DNA from: JBAYSY01 sp041675885
GTDB lineage: Bacteria > Pseudomonadota > Alphaproteobacteria > Rhodobacterales > Rhodobacteraceae
Assembly: GCA_041675885.1 (NCBI GenBank)
Contig: JBAYSY010000034.1
Coordinates: 1 to 30,246, forward strand
Length of the DNA: 30,246 bases
Direction: 5' to 3'
The notes under the pieces were generated by a model that saw only the letters and a program-made list of their open reading frames with translations, did no database searches and was not told where the DNA came from. Made by a program: the position numbers and the translations under genes. Below, piece by piece: positions 25,508-30,246 of this stretch (within the stretch, counting starts at the first letter, position 1; every line of letters begins with the position of its first letter).

Positions 25508-27618
25508 CCCGCGCCGGTCAGCCGGAGCCAGGCGTCCTCGTCGATCACCTCGACGCCCAGTTCGGCGGCCTTCTTCGCCTTGGACCCCGCGCCGGGGCCC
25601 GCGACCAGAATGTCGGTCTTCGCCGAGACCGAGCCCGCGACCCTTGCCCCCAGCGCCTCGGCCCGCGCCTTGGCCTCGGCCCTTGTCATCCGCTCCAGCG
25701 TGCCGGTGAACACCACGGTCTTGCCCGCGACCGGCGTATCGGTGGCGGCGCGGGCGGCGGGTTCGACCGTCAGATGCGCGGCAAGCGCGTCGATCGCCGC
25801 ACGTTCGGCCGGTTGGTGAAAGGCGGTGACCAGCGAAGCGGCCATGGTCGCGCCCACCCCGTCGATGCTGAGAAGGTCGGCCCATTCCGCCCCCTCGCCC
25901 ACGGTGGCGCCGGTGATCGCGGCCTCGAACGCCTCCCACGTGCCGTAGTGGCGGGCGAGCAGCGCGGCCGAGGATTCGCCGACATGGCGGATGCCGAGCG
26001 CGAAGATCAGCCGGTGGAGCGGGATTTTCCGCTTGTCCTCGATGGCGCGGAACAGGTTTTCGGCGGATTTCTCGCCCCAGCCCTCGCGGTTCTTCAACTG
26101 TTGCAGCCCCTCACCGTAGCGGGCTTCGAGCGTGAAGATGTCGGCGGGCGTGGCGATCCAGCCGTCGCGCCAGAAGGCTTCGACCTGTTTCGCGCCCAGC
26201 CCCTCGATATCGAAGGCGGCGCGGGAGACGAAATGCTTGAGGCGTTCGACCGCCTGGGCCGCGCAGATCATGCCGCCGGTGCAGCGGCGCACCGCGTCGC
26301 CTTCCTCGCGGATCGCGTCGGAGCCGCAGATCGGGCATTTTTCAGGAAAAACATATGGTTGCGCGCCGCCCTTGCGGTGCGAGATATCCACATCGGCCAC
26401 CTTGGGGATCACGTCGCCCGCGCGATAGACCTGCACCCGGTCGCCTTCGCGGATATCCTTGCCGCCGCGGATCTCGCCCCCGGTGGCGGAGCGGCCGGCG
26501 ATGTAATCCTCGTTGTGCAGGGTTGCATTCGAGACCACGACGCCGCCCACCGTCACCGGCCGCAGCCGTGCGACGGGCGAGAGCGCGCCGGTGCGGCCGA
26601 CCTGGATGTCGATGCCGAGGAGTTCGGTCCAGGCGGTTTCCGCCGGGAACTTGACCGCGATCGCCCAGCGCGGGGTGGTGGAGCGGAAGCCGAGCCGGGC
26701 TTGCAGCGCGAGGTCGTCCACCTTGCAGACCACGCCGTCGATATCGTAGCCGAGCGTGGCGCGCTGCGCCTCGATCTGCCGGTAATGCGCCATCACCGCC
26801 TCGGGGCCGTCGCACAGCCGGGTCAGCGGGTTGGTGGCGAAGCCCATATCGGCAAGCCGGGCGATGGCGGCGGACTGGGTGGCGGCGAGCGGTGCGGCGA
26901 GCGCACCCCAGCCGTAGGCGAAGAACCTGAGCGGCCGCGCCGCGGTGATCGTGGCGTCGAGCTGGCGCAGCGATCCGGCGGCGGCGTTGCGCGGGTTGGC
27001 GAAGGTCCTGCCGCCCGCTTCCGCCTGCGCGGCGTTCAATGCGGCGAAATCGGCGTGGGACATATAGACCTCGCCCCGCACCTCCAGCAGATCGGGCGCC
27101 CCCGCCAGCCGGTCGGGGATATCGGCGATGGTGCGGGCGTTCGCCGTGACGTTCTCGCCCACCTCGCCGTCGCCCCTTGTCGCCGCCTGCACCAGCGCCC
27201 CGCCCTCATACCGCAGCGAGAGCGACAGCCCGTCGATCTTCGGTTCCGCCGTATAGGCCAGCCGCGCGGCCCCCAGACCGAGGAACTTGCGGACCGATTC
27301 GTCGAACTCGGCCAGGTCGTCGGCCGAAAAGGCGTTCGACAGGCTGAGCATCCGCTGGGCATGGCGGACCTTGGCGAAGCCCTCGGCGGGGGCGGCCCCC
27401 ACCCGGCCCGAGGGCGAATCGGCGCGTTTCAGCGCCGGGAAGCGGGCCTCGATCGCGGCGTTGCGGCGTTTGAGCGCGTCGTAATCCGCATCCGATATCT
27501 CGGGCGCGTCCTCGGCGTGATAGGCGCGGTCGGCGGCGGATATCGCGGCGGCGAGGCGGGCGAGTTCCGTGCGCGCCCCGGCCTCGGTCAGTTCCCCGAC
27601 TGCGGTCTTCCGGCTCAT
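25504..27618 (-). CDS. ligA: DNA ligase, NAD-dependent
   Basis: A 704-residue replicative ligase. Domain order is complete: Ia domain with AYHAEDAPEISDADYDAL, the adenylation domain with lysine K127 in EPKIDGLSLSLRYEGG, RGDGEVGENVTAN and FANPRNAAAGSLRQLD, GYDIDGVVCKV, then OB fold, the four-cysteine zinc finger (CPICGSDAIREEGDAVRRC then C), helix-hairpin-helix repeats and a C-terminal BRCT domain (VAGKTVVFTGTLERMTRAEAK). It lies 59 nt downstream of ctrA on the same strand and overlaps recG by 4 bases. I see no terminator between ctrA and ligA, so read-through is likely. Confidence 0.97.
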   Translation of the reverse strand: MSRKTAVGELTEAGARTELARLAAAISAADRAYHAEDAPEISDADYDALKRRNAAIEARFPALKRADSPSGRVGAAPAEGFAKVRHAQRMLSLSNAFSADDLAEFDESVRKFLGLGAARLAYTAEPKIDGLSLSLRYEGGALVQAATRGDGEVGENVTANARTIADIPDRLAGAPDLLEVRGEVYMSHADFAALNAAQAEAGGRTFANPRNAAAGSLRQLDATITAARPLRFFAYGWGALAAPLAATQSAAIARLADMGFATNPLTRLCDGPEAVMAHYRQIEAQRATLGYDIDGVVCKVDDLALQARLGFRSTTPRWAIAVKFPAETAWTELLGIDIQVGRTGALSPVARLRPVTVGGVVVSNATLHNEDYIAGRSATGGEIRGGKDIREGDRVQVYRAGDVIPKVADVDISHRKGGAQPYVFPEKCPICGSDAIREEGDAVRRCTGGMICAAQAVERLKHFVSRAAFDIEGLGAKQVEAFWRDGWIATPADIFTLEARYGEGLQQLKNREGWGEKSAENLFRAIEDKRKIPLHRLIFALGIRHVGESSAALLARHYGTWEAFEAAITGATVGEGAEWADLLSIDGVGATMAASLVTAFHQPAERAAIDALAAHLTVEPAARAATDTPVAGKTVVFTGTLERMTRAEAKARAEALGARVAGSVSAKTDILVAGPGAGSKAKKAAELGVEVIDEDAWLRLTGAG

Positions 27619-27677
27619 CCCCGCCCTCCCCGATGCTTACCGCATGGTTTATGGGGTGGCGGCAGCGGCGTCCAGCC

Positions 27678-28394
27678 TCACGCGCGAAGCGCGAGGCGGG
27701 GCTCATCCTCGACCGCCGGGGCCGGATCGCGCAGCACATAGCCCCGGCCCCAGACGGTTTCGATATGGCTGTCGCCGCCGGTCGCCACCGACAGTTTCTT
27801 GCGCAGCTTGCAGATGAACACGTCGATGATCTTCAACTCGGGCTCATCCATGCCGCCGTAGAGGTGGTTGAGGAACATCTCCTTGGTCAGCGTCGTGCCC
27901 TTCCTGAGCGAGAGCAGCTCCAGCATCTGGTATTCCTTGCCGGTCAGATGCACCGTCGCCCCCTCCACCTCGACCGTTTTCGCGTCGAGGTTCACGCTGA
28001 TCCGCCCGGTGCGAATCACCGATTGCGCATGGCCCTTGGAGCGGCGCACGATCGCATGGATACGCGCCACCAGTTCTTCACGGTGGAAGGGTTTGGTCAG
28101 GTAGTCGTCGGCGCCGAAGCCGAAGCCGCGGATCTTGTTTTCCGTATCGTCGGCGCCCGACAGGATCAGGATCGGCGTTTCGATCCGCGCAAGGCGGAGC
28201 TGACGCAAGACCTCGTGGCCGTTCATGTCCGGCAGGTCGAGATCCAGCAGGATCAGGTCGTAATCGTAGAGTTTCGCAAGGTCGATCCCCTCCTCCCCCA
28301 GGTCCGTGCAATAGACATTGAGGTTGGCATGGGTCAGCATCAACTCGATGCTGCGCGAGGTGGTGGGATCGTCCTCGACCAGTAATATACGCAT
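27678..28394 (-). CDS. ctrA: CtrA, cell-cycle/motility response regulator
   Basis: A 238-residue OmpR-type regulator. Receiver residues are complete: acidic pocket VEDDPTTSRSIELML, phosphoacceptor D51 in LILLDLDLPDMNGHEV, and the switch lysine in YLTKPFHREEL. The C-terminal winged helix includes LTGKEYQMLELLSLRKG, MFLNHLYGGMDEPELKIIDVFICKLRKKL and HIETVWGRGYVLRDP, the near-invariant CtrA recognition region. It is the master cell-cycle regulator in Caulobacter; in Rhodobacterales it is usually non-essential and governs motility and gene transfer agents. The protein ends in LALRA, not the Ala-Ala that Caulobacter CtrA uses for ClpXP degradation. GGAG precedes ATG 28394, and a CtrA-like site lies at 28450-28464. 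Confidence 0.97.
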   Translation of the reverse strand: MRILLVEDDPTTSRSIELMLTHANLNVYCTDLGEEGIDLAKLYDYDLILLDLDLPDMNGHEVLRQLRLARIETPILILSGADDTENKIRGFGFGADDYLTKPFHREELVARIHAIVRRSKGHAQSVIRTGRISVNLDAKTVEVEGATVHLTGKEYQMLELLSLRKGTTLTKEMFLNHLYGGMDEPELKIIDVFICKLRKKLSVATGGDSHIETVWGRGYVLRDPAPAVEDEPRLALRA

Positions 28395-28449
28395 ATCGTC
28401 AATCTCCGCTCCGGCTGTCCCTTCATTCCGGAGACTGCCCCGCCAATGG

Positions 28450-28464
28450 TTAACCTCAGGTTAC
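28450..28464. promoter_or_regulatory. CtrA-like box upstream of ctrA
   Basis: TTAA-CCTCAGG-TTAC matches TTAA-N7-TTAA at 7 of 8 positions, 56-70 bp upstream of the ctrA start, in the gap after sciP. It suggests autoregulation, as in Caulobacter. Confidence 0.5.
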
Positions 28465-28491
28465 TCTGCCAGAGCGGGAATGAAATACAAT

Positions 28492-28770
28492 CTAAAGTTG
28501 TCTGTATTTCCGCAACATGGTGACCTTGAGCGCGGCATCGCCATGGCGTTCCACCGCGCCGCGCCAGCCGGCGAACTCCTCCTCCGACAGGGCGTAGCGG
28601 TCCATCGCCTCCGCCTCGGTCAGCAGGCCGTGAATCACCGCCCGCACCACCACCGCCTTGCGGCTGGCGACCCAGCGCCTTGTGTCGGCGGGCGGCAGGT
28701 CGGCCCGCGACAGGGTGCTGCCGTCGGGAAGCGTCACCTGCCGCGGCCCGTCTATACGCTTGAGATACAT
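28492..28770 (-). CDS. sciP: SciP, CtrA-inhibitory protein (DUF1153)
   Basis: A 92-residue helical protein of the DUF1153/SciP family. Conserved core seen: LPDGSTLSRADLPPADTRRWVASRKAVVV, then GLLTEAEAMDRYALSEEEFAGWRGAVERHG, and the basic tail MLRKYRQL. In Caulobacter SciP binds CtrA and blocks its transcription activation. ATG 28770 follows GGGGACG; the longer in-frame start at 28860 lacks support. It lies directly upstream of ctrA (97 bp) on the same strand, so regulator and inhibitor are linked, unlike Caulobacter, where they are apart. A near-consensus CtrA site at 28821-28835 would allow negative feedback. Confidence 0.9.
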   Translation of the reverse strand: MYLKRIDGPRQVTLPDGSTLSRADLPPADTRRWVASRKAVVVRAVIHGLLTEAEAMDRYALSEEEFAGWRGAVERHGDAALKVTMLRKYRQL

Positions 28771-28820
28771 GATCGTCCCCTTCTTCCACTGCCCACGGTG
28801 GCCATCCTGACCCGACACGC

Positions 28821-28835
28821 TTAACGGCGGGTGAA
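28821..28835. promoter_or_regulatory. CtrA-like box upstream of sciP
   Basis: TTAA-CGGCGGG-TGAA matches TTAA-N7-TTAA at 7 of 8 positions, 51-65 bp upstream of the sciP start and just left of the mnmA promoter. Confidence 0.42.
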
Positions 28836-28843
28836 GGCAGGGG

Positions 28844-28871
28844 TTGAGAGTGCCTTGCATTTTCCTATATT
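28844..28871 (+). promoter_or_regulatory. Putative mnmA promoter
   Basis: TTGAGA (28844-28849) and TATATT (28866-28871) are 16 nt apart; the -10 matches 5 of 6 and the -35 4 of 6. Start would be at about 28878, giving a 20-nt leader. Confidence 0.6.
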
Positions 28872-28898
28872 TTCACCGTTCCCCGGAAAGGACAGCCG

Positions 28899-30041
28899 AT
28901 GGCCCTCGACCAACCCCTGAATTCGCTCGGCTTTGCCAAGCCCCCCTCGCAGACGCGGGTCGTCGTCGCCATGTCGGGCGGCGTGGACAGTTCGGTGGTG
29001 GCCGCCGAACTTGCCCGCGAAGGCTATGACGTGGTGGGGGTGACGCTGCAACTTTACGACCATGGGGCCGCGCTGGCGAAAAAGGGCGCCTGCTGCGCGG
29101 GCCGCGACATCCACGACGCGCGCCGGGTGGCCGAGTCGCTGGGGTTCCCGCATTACGTGCTGGATTACGAGAACGCCTTCCGCGAGGCGGTGATCGACGA
29201 ATTCGCCGACGCCTATCTGGCCGGGGCGACGCCGGTCCCCTGCATCCGCTGCAACGAGCGGGTGAAGTTCCGCGACCTGCTGGAGACCGCGAAAGACCTC
29301 GACGCCGATTGCATGGCGACCGGGCATTACATCCAGCGCAAGATGGGGCCGCGCGGGCCGGAACTGCACATGGCCGCCGACCCCGCCCGCGACCAGAGCT
29401 ATTTCCTGTTCTCGACCACGCCGGAACAGCTTGCCTATCTGCGCTTTCCGCTGGGGCACCTGGTGTCGAAGGCCGAGACCCGGGCACTGGCGGCGCGCTA
29501 CGGGCTTGCGGTCGCGGACAAGCCCGACAGCCAGGATATCTGCTTCGTGCCGAACGGCGATTACGCCGCGGTGATCGAGAAGCTGCGCCCCGGCGCGGCC
29601 GATCCGGGCGAGATCGTCGATATGGGCGGCAATGTGCTGGGCACGCATCGCGGCGTGATCCATTACACGATCGGCCAGCGGCGCGGCCTCGGGATCGGCG
29701 GGCTGGACGAGCCGCTTTACGTGGTGCGGCTCGACCCCGAAGCGCGGCAGGTGGTGGTGGGGCCGAAGGCGGCGCTGGCGACCCGGCGGGTGCCGGTGGC
29801 CGAGGTCAACTGGCTGGGCGACGCGCCCTTGACGTCGCGGGCGGAATGGCCGGTCGCGGTCCGGGTGCGCTCGACCCGGCCGCCGCGCGAGGCGGTGATC
29901 CGGCCCGTATCGGCGACCGAGGCCGAGGTCGAACTGATCGCCCCCGAGGAAGGCATCAGCCCGGGACAGGCCTGCGTGTTCTACGCGCCCGAAGGGGGCC
30001 GGGTGCTGGGCGGCGGCTGGATCCGGCGGGCGCGGGGGTAA
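28899..30041 (+). CDS. mnmA: MnmA, tRNA 2-thiouridine synthase
   Basis: A 380-residue ATP-dependent tRNA thiolase that makes 2-thiouridine at wobble position 34 of tRNA-Lys, -Glu and -Gln. The PP-loop is VVVAMSGGVDSS (about residues 21-32). The two catalytic cysteines are C118 in CIRCNERVKF and C215 in DSQDICFV. Also visible: ATGHYIQR, DQSYFLF, PLGHLVSKAETR, YTIGQRRGLGI and the C-terminal beta-barrel ending FYAPEGGRVLGGGWI. GGAAAGGA precedes ATG 28899. Its sulfur comes ultimately from a cysteine desulfurase (IscS in E. coli), so loss of the IscS-type gene at 8928-9982 could bear on its supply. Confidence 0.97.
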   Translation: MALDQPLNSLGFAKPPSQTRVVVAMSGGVDSSVVAAELAREGYDVVGVTLQLYDHGAALAKKGACCAGRDIHDARRVAESLGFPHYVLDYENAFREAVIDEFADAYLAGATPVPCIRCNERVKFRDLLETAKDLDADCMATGHYIQRKMGPRGPELHMAADPARDQSYFLFSTTPEQLAYLRFPLGHLVSKAETRALAARYGLAVADKPDSQDICFVPNGDYAAVIEKLRPGAADPGEIVDMGGNVLGTHRGVIHYTIGQRRGLGIGGLDEPLYVVRLDPEARQVVVGPKAALATRRVPVAEVNWLGDAPLTSRAEWPVAVRVRSTRPPREAVIRPVSATEAEVELIAPEEGISPGQACVFYAPEGGRVLGGGWIRRARG

Positions 30042-30042
30042 G

Positions 30043-30099
30043 GCGCCCGCCGGACCTTGCGGTTCTGTCGGCCGGTGCTGGCCGGCAAGGGGCGGGCGC
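30043..30099 (+). terminator. Long hairpin after mnmA
   Basis: GCGCCCGCC (30043-30051) pairs with GGCGGGCGC (30091-30099), and inside it CCTTGC (30055-30060) pairs with GCAAGG (30085-30090). The hairpin begins 2 bp after the mnmA stop but lacks a following T-tract. In the remaining 30100-30246 I see no gene. Confidence 0.5.
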
Positions 30100-30246
30100 G
30101 TCAGGAGTTACGGCTTTCGCCCGGGGCGCCCGGCCCGGACCGGCCGCTTCAGCGGCCCCGGCAGCGGCCGACGGCCATCCCGGCGCCCCGCCCTGTTGGC
30201 CGGACCCTTCGCAGAAATGCACTGCCGCCGTGCGCAGACAGCCAAC

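Noticed and set aside
25354..27741. Plus-strand open frame opposite ligA
   Set aside because: Shadow of ligA codons; a similar plus-strand shadow covers recG at 23792-25819.

Overview
The window is high-GC chromosomal DNA from an alphaproteobacterium, most likely a member of the Rhodobacteraceae. Evidence for this: an iscR-led suf operon with family-specific passengers (a methyltransferase-like protein and two Yip1-type membrane proteins), an IscR with a single cysteine, adjacent sciP and ctrA, a Usg-family gene, an Iron-Rhodo-box-like operator, and short intergenic repeats of the GGATATTTCCGGACAGAAG type. I see no phage, transposase, plasmid or CRISPR signal; it is a core region with some local gene damage.

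Layout. 1-207: end of nrdF (class Ib ribonucleotide reductase beta). 352-1681: two broken genes, the 3' parts of aceA (isocitrate lyase, minus) and of a RamB/ScfR-type regulator (plus), joined at about 940 after loss of both 5' ends and the shared promoter region. 1925-2001: tRNA-Arg(CCG). 2205-10577, all minus strand: iscR, a frameshifted cysteine desulfurase, sufB, a methyltransferase-like gene, sufC, sufD, two Yip1-like membrane proteins and sufS. This is the Fe-S assembly operon, read from a divergent promoter whose -10 lies inside an Iron-Rhodo-box-like palindrome. 10840-12959: alpha/beta hydrolase and icd. 12960-13669: intergenic DNA packed with hairpin repeats. 13670-16510: SMR transporter, YitT-family protein, typA. 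16625-19837: usg (minus) and gyrA (plus). 19932-22116: trmFO and gluQ, overlapping, for tRNA modification. 22102-23224: hisI, a NifU/SufU-like scaffold gene and a 40-residue membrane protein. 23420-28770, minus: sciP, ctrA, ligA, recG. 28899-30041: mnmA.

How the genes fit together. IscR is expected to sense Fe-S status and repress its own operon. SufBCD is the scaffold/ATPase complex and SufS supplies sulfur, so loss of the upstream cysteine desulfurase may be tolerated; the NifU-like protein elsewhere may also serve Fe-S assembly. CtrA and its inhibitor SciP are adjacent, each preceded by a near-consensus CtrA site. The aceA loss next to an intact icd suggests no glyoxylate bypass from this locus; an ethylmalonyl-CoA pathway elsewhere would be the natural substitute (inference).

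Most notable: (1) a 39-bp segment of iscR duplicated exactly into the neighbouring cysteine desulfurase gene, at the frameshift; (2) the aceA/ramB deletion scar; (3) an intergenic hairpin repeat family at 13175-13484 whose copies show compensatory base changes; (4) a second Iron-Rhodo-box-like site inside the broken desulfurase gene. I found no clearly new multi-gene system.
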